Below, in pieces: positions 18,594-26,662 of a stretch of 64,000 nucleotides of DNA. Numbering within the stretch: position 1 is the stretch's first letter; each line of letters begins with the position of its first letter. Source of the DNA: Henriciella sp. (GTDB lineage: Bacteria > Pseudomonadota > Alphaproteobacteria > Caulobacterales > Hyphomonadaceae). The stretch lies in assembly GCA_021776655.1 (NCBI GenBank), contig JAJFFK010000023.1, forward strand, positions 62,001 through 126,000, written 5' to 3'. Both the position numbers and the translations under genes were made by a program. The notes below the pieces were generated by a model. The model did no database searches. It was not told where the DNA came from and worked only from the letters and a program-made list of their open reading frames with translations.

Positions 18594-19282
18594 TGCGCAC
18601 CGTTCGAGCGTAAGACCGCAGGAACAGTCAGGAGCATGATCTTGATATCACCCCAGAATGTGCGTGTCTGGGCATAGGTTGCGTCCAATAAGACACGTTG
18701 CTTATAGGTCGTATTGCTGCGACCACGGATCTGCCACAGGCCGGTAAGGCCAGGGTCGACACTGCAATAATGCTCAAACTTGTCCGCGTATTTCGGAATT
18801 TCATCGATACAGATGGGCCGTGGCCCAACCAGAGACATGTGACCCAAAACGACATTTAGCAGTTGCGGCAGCTCATCAATCGATGTCCGGCGCAGGAAAT
18901 GTCCAAACGGTGTCACCCGTGGGTCATGCCGCAATTTTTGCTCTGCTTCCCATTCGGCCCGCAAATCAGGGTCCGCAGCGAGCAATTCTTCAAGGCGCTG
19001 CTCGGCGTCGCGAACCATTGTGCGGAGCTTGTAGCATTTGAACTTGCGGCCATTCTTGCCAACCCGCACCTGCGCGTAAATCGCCGGGCGGCCATCAATG
19101 ATCCAAACCAGCATCGCCATAAGCAAAATGAACGGGGACAAGAAAATCAAGGCCGAGGTCGCTAGAATAAAATCCACAACTCGCTTTGCCAACAGGAATG
19201 GGCGTTGGTCCTGACCAAATAATGGGGCCGATACGGGCGTGCCTTCTGCATGCGGTGTATCGTTCGTTAAACGAAAACCCAT
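18590..19282 (-). CDS. Priming sugar transferase, ExoY-like
   Basis: A 230-residue bacterial sugar transferase (PF02397). It transfers a sugar-1-phosphate, probably Gal-1-P or Glc-1-P, from UDP-sugar to undecaprenyl phosphate to start each repeat unit. One membrane segment (VVDFILATSALIFLSPFILL) precedes the catalytic domain. Signature blocks: FKCYKLRTMV, RRTSIDELPQLLNVVLG, LVGPRP and DPGLTGLWQIRGRS. It lacks the extra N-terminal helices of WcaJ-type enzymes, which fits the short ExoY type. ATG 19282 has AGGGGAA upstream and is preferred to the TTG at 19315. GalE at 22546 could supply UDP-galactose. Confidence 0.92.
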   Translation of the reverse strand: MGFRLTNDTPHAEGTPVSAPLFGQDQRPFLLAKRVVDFILATSALIFLSPFILLMAMLVWIIDGRPAIYAQVRVGKNGRKFKCYKLRTMVRDAEQRLEELLAADPDLRAEWEAEQKLRHDPRVTPFGHFLRRTSIDELPQLLNVVLGHMSLVGPRPICIDEIPKYADKFEHYCSVDPGLTGLWQIRGRSNTTYKQRVLLDATYAQTRTFWGDIKIMLLTVPAVLRSNGAH

Positions 19283-19539
19283 CGAATTCCCCTTACTCTC
19301 TACTAGCCGTCCCATTCGAGGAAGGCGAACAATACATAAACCACCAACGTCTTACCCAGCTTTGGTGATCACACTCTATTTAGTCCCTGCTCTGCAAATG
19401 GTATGCCAGATTGACAGTCCAAAAGACATTGCATTCGCCTATTAGGGGAGAAATGGCACAATTTCTGTCATGCACAGGTCCCACGAAATCTTTCCAACCA
19501 ATAGTTTAAACCCATATCAGCCAGTATTTTTGCTTGCGA

Positions 19540-20127
19540 TTAGAAAATTCGCTCGCCAATTCGAATTGTATCCCCTGGCTGAACCATAACTTGCGCGTTG
19601 AGCTGATACGCGTCCTCGTCAAGACCTTCGACCGACTTGATGTAAACGACTTTCTTGTTGGCGCGGTAGGTAAAGCCGCCAGCCGACGCGACTGCATTCA
19701 GGACAGACAGGCCTGACGCATACGGATATTCACCCGGTGAGCTGATTTCTCCCAGAATGTAGAACGGTCGATAATTGATAACTTCAGCGCTCACCCGAGG
19801 TTCAACCAAATACCCGTCCGCCAGACGACCCGTGATGGCCTGCTCCAGACTCGGCGTCGTTTCACCCAGGACCGGGACTTGCCCGATCAGAGGCATTGAT
19901 ATCGCACCGGCCCCATCGACCTCAAACTGTCCTGACAATTCAGGTTGTCCAAACACTGTGATCTTGATCTGGTCACCCACACCCAAAGCGTAATCAGACG
20001 CGGCACGGGACGTCGGCGCAGCATCTCCGACAGATCGCGAATTTGCGACTGTGCCAGTTTGACATGCGCTAAGCGCGGCGAAACCACCGATCAGGGCGAG
20101 GGAAGATAGCGTACGAAATGAAAGCAT
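19540..20127 (-). CDS. Polysaccharide export lipoprotein (short Wza/ExoF-like)
   Basis: A 195-residue lipoprotein with signal LALIGGFAALSAC (lipid Cys about residue 22). A Poly_export domain follows, with YALGVGDQIKITVFGQPELSG and VDGAGAISMPLIGQVPV. A single SLBB domain follows it (FYILGEISSPGEYPYASGLS, NAVASAGGFTYRANK). It ends after that domain and lacks the second SLBB and the C-terminal outer-membrane helix of E. coli Wza, so it is about half the length. In such loci a separate beta-barrel, here perhaps the protein at 1579, may complete the outer-membrane channel. It is the last gene of a minus-strand group after the phosphatase at 20183. Confidence 0.88.
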   Translation of the reverse strand: MLSFRTLSSLALIGGFAALSACQTGTVANSRSVGDAAPTSRAASDYALGVGDQIKITVFGQPELSGQFEVDGAGAISMPLIGQVPVLGETTPSLEQAITGRLADGYLVEPRVSAEVINYRPFYILGEISSPGEYPYASGLSVLNAVASAGGFTYRANKKVVYIKSVEGLDEDAYQLNAQVMVQPGDTIRIGERIF

Positions 20128-20182
20128 GAGTTATATATCCAACGGCTAAACGAAATGTCCGGGCGGACACGAAATAGAAATA

Positions 20183-21169
20183 TTATCCGGTCGCAATGAC
20201 CTCAATACTTGTCTCGAAGAACTTACCTGCACTTAGTATGCCAGTGCTGAATGCGCCTGTGTCCAAACCCATCCTGCGGTCGTCGAGAAACGGTGTATGG
20301 GTCACAGAATGCCCGTGAACAACCAAATATGGGAATGGCGCTTGATCGCTCAAAAATGCGTCGCGTATCCATAACATGTCCTCCACAGTCTGATCTTTGA
20401 TCGCCACGTCAGGCCGCAAGCCCGCATGCACGAAAAAATAGTCCCCTATCGTGATATAGTGCGTCATATTCTGATAAAATTCCAGATGCTCATCGGGGAA
20501 ATTTTCTCGGAACTGTTCCCAGGCAGGTTGCCAGGCGCCGGCTGCGTTTCTGGCGCGCCCCTGCGGAGGCTGAACACCGTAAGAAAACAAGGTTTCGCCG
20601 CCGCCAAAGCGCGCCCATTCGCGGCCAAATTCAGGCATTTCGCGAAACCGCAACAGGGACTCTTCGTGGTTCCCCATCAAGAAGACGGTCTGATAGGCCT
20701 GCAACCGGTCACTCATGAGCAGGTCAATGACCTGGCGTGACTGCAATCCACGATCAATATAATCGCCCAGGAAAATGACGATGATGTCAGTACCAGATGG
20801 CAGGTCAGCGGCGTCAGCATCAATCTTGTCGAGCAGCTCTGACAGCAAGTCGCAGCGGCCATGAATATCACCAATCGCATAGATGCACTGACCATCCGGG
20901 GCCCGCGTCACACGTTGTATATTGTCAGAGCTGATTTTTACCGGGTGCGGGTCAAGGCTCACCGCTCGATCGCCGGACTGCGTTTCGAGGTCGCCCCGCC
21001 GTGCCAAAGAGCTGATCCGTTTCGCAATCGGCGTAAAAACGGCGTCGCCAACCTGGCGTGCTACTCTTCCGAGCCGCAGAAGATCATTATGAACGATAAT
21101 CGCAAATCGGCGCAGCAGTGCGATCTGCTTGCCCCCAATCTTCTGTAATCGCTCCTGAAACTCTGACAT
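20183..21169 (-). CDS. PPP-family metallophosphoesterase (Ser/Thr phosphatase-like)
   Basis: A 328-residue protein with a roughly 95-residue basic N-terminal extension and then the complete dinuclear-metal signature: YAIGDIHGRCDLL (GDxHG), FLGDYIDRG (GDxxDRG), FLMGNHEESLL (GNHE), with later FVHAGLRP and VVHGHSVTH supplying the remaining histidines. The family hydrolyses phosphate monoesters, often phosphoserine/threonine in proteins or Ap4A. It sits between the ExoA-like and Wza-like genes, so a role in tuning polysaccharide export is suggested by position only. The N-terminal extension carries no signal peptide; it may bind a partner or the membrane surface. Confidence 0.85.
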   Translation of the reverse strand: MSEFQERLQKIGGKQIALLRRFAIIVHNDLLRLGRVARQVGDAVFTPIAKRISSLARRGDLETQSGDRAVSLDPHPVKISSDNIQRVTRAPDGQCIYAIGDIHGRCDLLSELLDKIDADAADLPSGTDIIVIFLGDYIDRGLQSRQVIDLLMSDRLQAYQTVFLMGNHEESLLRFREMPEFGREWARFGGGETLFSYGVQPPQGRARNAAGAWQPAWEQFRENFPDEHLEFYQNMTHYITIGDYFFVHAGLRPDVAIKDQTVEDMLWIRDAFLSDQAPFPYLVVHGHSVTHTPFLDDRRMGLDTGAFSTGILSAGKFFETSIEVIATG

Positions 21170-21242
21170 ACTGGTTTTCCGTATTTACTCTATATTAAGC
21201 CTTTTTGCACTTGAACACAAACTGAATGCCAAACCGCATGTT

Positions 21243-22274
21243 TCATTTATGCCTTGCAAACAAGCGCACAAACTGTGCCAAAAAGCCGGTCGCCCAAGAC
21301 ATATGTATCACGCCAGACGCGAACCCGGCAAACAGGCCGCACCAGGATCGCTGCCAAAGCGCAACGCCTATAGAGGCGATTATCAGTACAAAAACATACC
21401 CGACAGGCAGGATTAAGGCGGGCGGAAACAGCCCGCCAACAGCCAATCCTAACACGCTTGCGAGCAGGGCAAAGATTGGTAAGGCCTGACGGGTTTTCAG
21501 GCGCTGGTGATGTTTGGAAATCGTTCGCGCCCGGCCTTTGCCATAGCTGAAATACTGCCGCGCCAAACTGGTAACACGACCGCGTGGAATGTACTGGATG
21601 CGAATATTGGCATCAAGAAACACTCTGCCGCCGGCTTGATTAACCCGCTCATCATATTCAGCATCCTCATTGTGCGAAAAGCTGGCATCATACCCACCGA
21701 GCGATTTGAACATGGCCAGATCGAAGCCAGCATGGTGACCGTGATCGACATAGCCTGACACGCGGCCACCCCGGTGCGCGGCGCCGCCGGACCCGAGCGG
21801 CGTGTCGACGATCCAGGCATTGGCTTTCTCAAAACACGACCGCCCCACGGCATCCATCGCGATCACGACGGACGCCGCTTGCGTCTGTTCAAGCGCCTGC
21901 GCAACCTGCCAGATAAAATCTTCTGGATAGATTGAATGTGCATCGCAGCGGACCAGATACCGCGTTATTTTGGTTGCGCACGTTTCGGCGGCCAGATTAA
22001 TCGCGGCGGCTTGCACGCGTGCGGGGTTGTGGATCAGGCTGAGATTTGGGAACTCGGTCATCAGGGCGGCGACAATTGCGGTCGTGTCATCACGGCTGCC
22101 ACCATCGGCGACCACCAGAGCAACATCGCGCAACCATGCATGACCCTGCATCAGCGAGCGAATACATGTCTCAATATGATCCGCCTCGTTCAAAGCCGGA
22201 ATAATTGCCAAGACCCGGTCTGGCGCGAGACGGCCCTCAGAGGCTTTTTTCAGATCAGACGGCGACGCGGACAT
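21243..22274 (-). CDS. Family 2 glycosyltransferase, ExoA-like
   Basis: A 343-residue membrane-bound GT-A enzyme. Catalytic part: VLAIIPALNEADHIETCIRS, VVADGGSRDDT, the DxD-equivalent YLVRCDAHSIYPEDF, and SHNEDAEYDERV. The segment AAHRGGRVSGYVDHGHHAGF with its following blocks is typical of the ExoA group. Two or three C-terminal helices (ALPIFALLASVLGLAVGGLF, then VGYVFVLIIASIGVALW) anchor it. In succinoglycan synthesis ExoA adds a beta-1,3-glucose to the lipid-linked Gal. Here the reaction is inferred from similarity. Confidence 0.86.
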   Translation of the reverse strand: MSASPSDLKKASEGRLAPDRVLAIIPALNEADHIETCIRSLMQGHAWLRDVALVVADGGSRDDTTAIVAALMTEFPNLSLIHNPARVQAAAINLAAETCATKITRYLVRCDAHSIYPEDFIWQVAQALEQTQAASVVIAMDAVGRSCFEKANAWIVDTPLGSGGAAHRGGRVSGYVDHGHHAGFDLAMFKSLGGYDASFSHNEDAEYDERVNQAGGRVFLDANIRIQYIPRGRVTSLARQYFSYGKGRARTISKHHQRLKTRQALPIFALLASVLGLAVGGLFPPALILPVGYVFVLIIASIGVALWQRSWCGLFAGFASGVIHMSWATGFLAQFVRLFARHK

Positions 22275-22545
22275 TGGCGGGGACCTTGTTCAGGTTAGTC
22301 GTGTTTCCTGGTCTGCAAAACTTGTTCCAGAAACACCCGCACGTCCAGCTATCATCGTACAGCTATCCTACACCTTTCCAACACTTGAAAACCACCCGGT
22401 ATGGCCCGCAAGCTTGGGCGCTTATCAGCCGCATATCCGACAGCGATCAAGCAACTTGCACGCAATATGCATTCACTTATGCAGCCCTTGTTCAGGTCGA
22501 AAGACCATACTCGACTTCTTGCTTTGAAAAGGCCAAATAGGCGAC

Positions 22546-23538
22546 ATGCAACCTGATAAAACCCCCATCCTCGTGACCGGCGGCGCCGGCTATATCGGCA
22601 GCCATACGTGCAAACATCTCGCCACCAAAGGCTTCACGCCTGTGGCCTTTGACAACCTGTCTTACGGCCACAAACATGCGGTCAAATGGGGCCCGCTTGA
22701 GGTCGGCGACTTGAATGACAAGGCACGGTTGCTGGAGGTGATCAACAGCCATAGACCTGCGGCCATTATTCACTTTGCGGCCTATTCTCTGGTCGGGGAA
22801 TCGGTGACAAATCCAGGCAAATATTACGCCAATAATGTCGGCGGAACGCTCAACCTGCTTGAGGCCATGCGTGAAACCGGGATCGACAAGATCGTGTTTT
22901 CCAGCACCTGCGCCACCTATGGCATCCCGGAACATTTACCGATCCGCGAGACCACGCCGCAAAACCCGATCAACCCGTACGGAAAATCTAAGCTGATGAT
23001 GGAACATATGCTGGCCGATTTCGATACAGCACATGGCATACGCTCAGTTGCGCTGCGCTATTTCAATGCCTGCGGAGCTGATCAGGATGGTGAGATCGGC
23101 GAGGAGCACGAGCCGGAAACCCACCTGATTCCAAACATCCTGAAATCGCTCACCGGCGACGTGCCCAAGCTAACCGTCTTCGGCACCGATTACGACACCC
23201 CTGATGGTACCTGTATCCGCGACTATATCCATGTCGAAGACCTCGCGCATGGCCATATGCTGGCGCTACAGCACCTGTTCGATGGCAAGCCGAGCGACCG
23301 CTACAATCTTGGCACCGGAGAGGGCTTTAGCGTCAAACAGATCATCGAAGCGGTGGAACGTGTCACCGGACAAATAGTGCCTCTGGAATACGGCCCACGA
23401 CGGCCTGGCGATCCGCCAATCCTGACCTCAGATGTCACCAAGGCCCGCACCAGGCTGAAGTTTGAAACCAGCGCCTCGGATGTTGATACGGTGGTGGCCT
23501 CGGCCTGGAATTTCCACAAGATTCAGGCGGGACGGTAG
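22546..23538 (+). CDS. galE: UDP-glucose 4-epimerase
   Basis: A 330-residue short-chain dehydrogenase interconverting UDP-glucose and UDP-galactose with bound NAD. N-terminal NAD loop VTGGAGYIGSHTCKHL, then AIIHFAAYSLVGES, the Ser near VFSSTCATYG, and the catalytic Tyr-Lys in NPYGKSKLMMEHML (about residue 145). C-terminal RYNLGTGEGFSVKQI is typical of GalE/ExoB. It is transcribed away from the ExoA-like gene and closes the exopolysaccharide locus. It probably provides UDP-galactose for the ExoY-like primer. Confidence 0.94.
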   Translation: MQPDKTPILVTGGAGYIGSHTCKHLATKGFTPVAFDNLSYGHKHAVKWGPLEVGDLNDKARLLEVINSHRPAAIIHFAAYSLVGESVTNPGKYYANNVGGTLNLLEAMRETGIDKIVFSSTCATYGIPEHLPIRETTPQNPINPYGKSKLMMEHMLADFDTAHGIRSVALRYFNACGADQDGEIGEEHEPETHLIPNILKSLTGDVPKLTVFGTDYDTPDGTCIRDYIHVEDLAHGHMLALQHLFDGKPSDRYNLGTGEGFSVKQIIEAVERVTGQIVPLEYGPRRPGDPPILTSDVTKARTRLKFETSASDVDTVVASAWNFHKIQAGR

Positions 23539-23556
23539 CACCTCTGCACGTGTTCC

Positions 23557-23618
23557 GGTCGCAAGCGCGACCCGGCGCTTATGCGCCGCGCCCGCGCAGG
23601 CCGAACGCTTTGCGTTCG
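23557..23618. repeat. Run of three short hairpins between convergent genes
   Basis: Three consecutive perfect inverted repeats lie between galE and the convergent serine hydrolase gene: GGTCGC-AAGC-GCGACC (23557-23572), GGCGC-TTAT-GCGCC (23574-23587) and CGAACGC-TTT-GCGTTCG (23602-23618). They have no long T tract in either direction, so a classical intrinsic terminator is not certain; a bidirectional terminator or processing site is plausible. Confidence 0.55.
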
Positions 23619-23644
23619 AACAGCCGTGAGCGAAAATAACCGCT

Positions 23645-24691
23645 TTAGCGGAAACAGTCCGCAATCTCAGCTAGCCAGAGGCGAACCTGGTCGCCTTGCT
23701 CAATATCTGAATTGCCGTGCCGAACCAGGATCAGGTCAAGCGATGGAATGACCACCGTAAACTGGCCCTGATAGCCGTTCGCGGAGAAACTGTCCGAACC
23801 ACACATTCCAAGCCACCAATGCGCGCCATAGCCGAGTGGTTCTTCCGGCGGCGTCTTGGTGGGCGTGCGCGCATAGTCGACCCAGCCGGCTGGTAAGATC
23901 TGCCGGCCATTCCACAACCCGCCGCGCATGTAGAGCAGACCAAACCGGGCAAAATCACGCGCCGTACAATAGCAGAAAGACGACCCGATAAATGTCCCCT
24001 GGGCGTCGAATTTTGGCAGCGGCGAAATCATCCCCAATGGCTCAAACAATTGCGCTTTCATGACGTCGTGAAAATCACCACCGGCCTGACCTAAAGCCTG
24101 CGCCGCACAGCGCGCAACAATGTTGGTCGTGCCACTGGAATAGCTCCAGACCGTATCTGGCGCATGCTCCGGTGGACAATTTGCGGCATAGGCAGCGACG
24201 TCGTCCTGACCCTTGCCAAACAGCATCTCAATCACATCCGAGACACCCGCATCGACATAGTCTTCAGCGAACCGCAAGCCGCTCGACATCCGCAGCAATT
24301 GATCAAGCGTGATCTCGCGGCGCGGATCATCGGGCGATTGCCATTCCGGTACGGCGGCGGGCGCATGAATATCCAGCTGCCCGTCGCGAACCAGAATACC
24401 GATCAGGGCCTGGGTTATACTCTTGGCCATCGACCAGGATGGATAGGTGTCGGTTGCGGAAAAATCACGCCAATAGCGCTCCGCCACGATCTGCCCCTTT
24501 TGCACGGCCAGAAAGGCGTGCGTCTCGCCGAGCTTCTCCGGCGCTGGGTCACCGAACGCGTCGTTCAGCAGGCTTTCCAAACGCGAGCGATCCACGCCTT
24601 CGGGCAAATCAGCTTCAGGCCAAGCCTGAATGGGCCAATCAACGCCATCCGTTTGTTCTGGAAGTGGCTCTAAGCCCAACTGATCTGACAT
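23645..24691 (-). CDS. Serine hydrolase, beta-lactamase/class C family
   Basis: A 348-residue protein of the beta-lactamase/penicillin-binding fold. The nucleophile motif is in YPSWSMAKSITQ (S-x-x-K), the second motif is YSSGTTN (Y-x-S/N), and a C-terminal NGYQGQF/VIPSLDLILVRHG region supplies the third strand. There is no signal peptide, so it is probably a cytoplasmic esterase or amidase rather than a resistance enzyme. ATG 24691 is used; six codons upstream lies a less likely start. It runs toward galE and is not obviously coupled to pckA, which lies upstream on the same strand. Confidence 0.82.
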   Translation of the reverse strand: MSDQLGLEPLPEQTDGVDWPIQAWPEADLPEGVDRSRLESLLNDAFGDPAPEKLGETHAFLAVQKGQIVAERYWRDFSATDTYPSWSMAKSITQALIGILVRDGQLDIHAPAAVPEWQSPDDPRREITLDQLLRMSSGLRFAEDYVDAGVSDVIEMLFGKGQDDVAAYAANCPPEHAPDTVWSYSSGTTNIVARCAAQALGQAGGDFHDVMKAQLFEPLGMISPLPKFDAQGTFIGSSFCYCTARDFARFGLLYMRGGLWNGRQILPAGWVDYARTPTKTPPEEPLGYGAHWWLGMCGSDSFSANGYQGQFTVVIPSLDLILVRHGNSDIEQGDQVRLWLAEIADCFR

Positions 24692-24798
24692 CACGCATCT
24701 CGCTTTCAAGCCTGCATCTTTTCACCTGCAATGATCATAAGCTGATCAGGCAACAGGTTTAAAGAGGTAACAGGCCCAAAAAGGACTTTGCAATTGGA

Positions 24799-26391
24799 TC
24801 AGGCTTCGATGGTTGCTCGCGGCGCAGCGCTACGAACCGCCTCGTCGACATAGGCTTCAAACTTGGCAAAGTTCGCGACAAACATGTCGGCCAGTTTTGC
24901 CGCTTGTGTGTCATACGCATGACCATCTTCCCAGGTTGATCGCGGATCAAGAATGCCTGCATCAACGCCGTCCAGCGCGGTTGGAACCATAAATCCGAAC
25001 GTCTCGTCACGGCGAAACTCACTTTTGTTCAAGGACCCGTCCAGCGCCGCATTGAGCAATGCCCGCGTTGCCTTGATCGGCATCCGATGGCCGGTGCCAT
25101 ATGGCCCGCCGGTCCAGCCAGTTGAAACCAGCCAGCAATTGACATTGTACTTGGCGATAAGGTCGCCGAGCAGCTTGCCATACTCACTTGGGTGACGCGG
25201 CATAAACGGTCCGCCAAAACAGGTCGAGAAGGTTGCGGTTGGCTCCGTCACGCCTTTTTCAGTGCCAGCGACTTTTGCCGTATAGCCCGACAGGAAGTGA
25301 TACATGGCTTGTGCGGGTGTCAGTTTGGCAATTGGCGGCATCACACCAAATGCATCTGCGGTCAGCATGATCAGGGTCTTGGGTTGTCCACATTGGCCTT
25401 CAAGTGAGGCGTTCTGGATCGCTGAAATTGGATAGGCACCGCGCGAGTTCTCGGCCAGGCTAATATCATTGAAATCCAGTTCACGCGTCACCGGATCCAT
25501 CACGACATTTTCCAGCACAGTGCCCCACATACTCGTCGTGGCATGGATTTCTGGCTCGGCCTCCGCTGACAGATTGATCATCTTGGCGTAGCAACCGCCT
25601 TCGAAATTGAACAGGCCGTTCTCAGACCAGCCATGCTCGTCATCCCCGATCAGGGTCCGGCTGGCATCTGCAGACAATGTCGTCTTGCCGGTGCCTGACA
25701 GGCCAAAAAAGATCGCTGCGTCATCATTGCCGCCATCATTGACCGAGCAATGCATTGGCATCACGCCCTTGGGCGGCAGCAGATAATTGAGGATGGTGAA
25801 CACCGATTTCTTGGTTTCACCGGCATAGGACGTGCCACCAATCAGCACGATCTTCTTGGTAAAATTCACCGCGATAACGGTCTCTGATACAGTGCCGTGA
25901 CGGGCCGGGTCCGCGCGGAAGCTCGGGCTATTGATAATCGTGAAATCAGCCGCAAATGCCGGATACTCAGCCTCTGTCGGAATGCGCAGCAAATGCCGGA
26001 TGAAGAGTGAGTGCCAGGCATATTCGGTGACTACGCGAACCGGCAGGCGGTGATCGAGATCAGCGCCGCCGAAGAGCTCTTGGGTAAACAGGTCTTTGCC
26101 GTCAAGGTGAGCTTTAAAATCGCCCCACAAAACATCGAACTGCGCTGGGGTCATTGCGGCATTATTGTCCCACCAGACGGTGTTCTCGGTCATCTCATCA
26201 CGAACCGTAAACTTGTCTTTCGCCGATCGACCTGTGTGGAGGCCCGTTTCAACCAGCAGCGCGCCACCCTTGGCAACCTTCGCTTCACCCGATGCTACGG
26301 CATGCTCATACAAGCGCGCTTCGTTCCAGTTTTCCATGACGGATCCAGCGTCCACGCCCAGATCGGCTAACTCTACAATTTGGTTGGACAC
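24799..26391 (-). CDS. pckA: Phosphoenolpyruvate carboxykinase (ATP)
   Basis: A 530-residue cytoplasmic enzyme converting oxaloacetate and ATP to PEP, the first committed step of gluconeogenesis. Kinase-1a loop [15 protein letters not shown], kinase-2/metal region [13 protein letters not shown], the substrate loop [10 protein letters not shown], and the RTRG-like [10 protein letters not shown] block are all present, and the length matches the family. It starts with GTG 26391, preceded by AGGGGAA at the right spacing. About 270 bases upstream are free of genes and should hold its promoter. In related alphaproteobacteria pckA is next to ChvG/ChvI genes; that pair is not seen here. Confidence 0.95.
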   Translation of the reverse strand: MSNQIVELADLGVDAGSVMENWNEARLYEHAVASGEAKVAKGGALLVETGLHTGRSAKDKFTVRDEMTENTVWWDNNAAMTPAQFDVLWGDFKAHLDGKDLFTQELFGGADLDHRLPVRVVTEYAWHSLFIRHLLRIPTEAEYPAFAADFTIINSPSFRADPARHGTVSETVIAVNFTKKIVLIGGTSYAGETKKSVFTILNYLLPPKGVMPMHCSVNDGGNDDAAIFFGLSGTGKTTLSADASRTLIGDDEHGWSENGLFNFEGGCYAKMINLSAEAEPEIHATTSMWGTVLENVVMDPVTRELDFNDISLAENSRGAYPISAIQNASLEGQCGQPKTLIMLTADAFGVMPPIAKLTPAQAMYHFLSGYTAKVAGTEKGVTEPTATFSTCFGGPFMPRHPSEYGKLLGDLIAKYNVNCWLVSTGWTGGPYGTGHRMPIKATRALLNAALDGSLNKSEFRRDETFGFMVPTALDGVDAGILDPRSTWEDGHAYDTQAAKLADMFVANFAKFEAYVDEAVRSAAPRATIEA

Positions 26392-26662
26392 GATGTTCCC
26401 CTGATTTGTTACATCTCTTGTCTAGCAAACGACGTGCCTGTCTTGTCGGCCTATCGGCTTTGGCTCGGTACAAAGCCTGACATTCGCTCGATTGCCAGCC
26501 AAAACGGCAGAGAACACCAAGGTAAACGCTGTCAATTGGAACAAGCCCGGAATATCTCCGCGACACATACCGGTCAGGCAAAATTTGAGCTCGTTTTTCA
26601 AGAATCACTTAGGGATATTTTTCCAGAGAAAAATCGCGCTCAAATGCTCAGGTGTTTCAAAA

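Noticed and set aside
26392-26662. RNA gene or riboswitch upstream of pckA
   Set aside because: I could not fold a recognisable tRNA, riboswitch or conserved RNA element by eye; only the pckA leader is supported.
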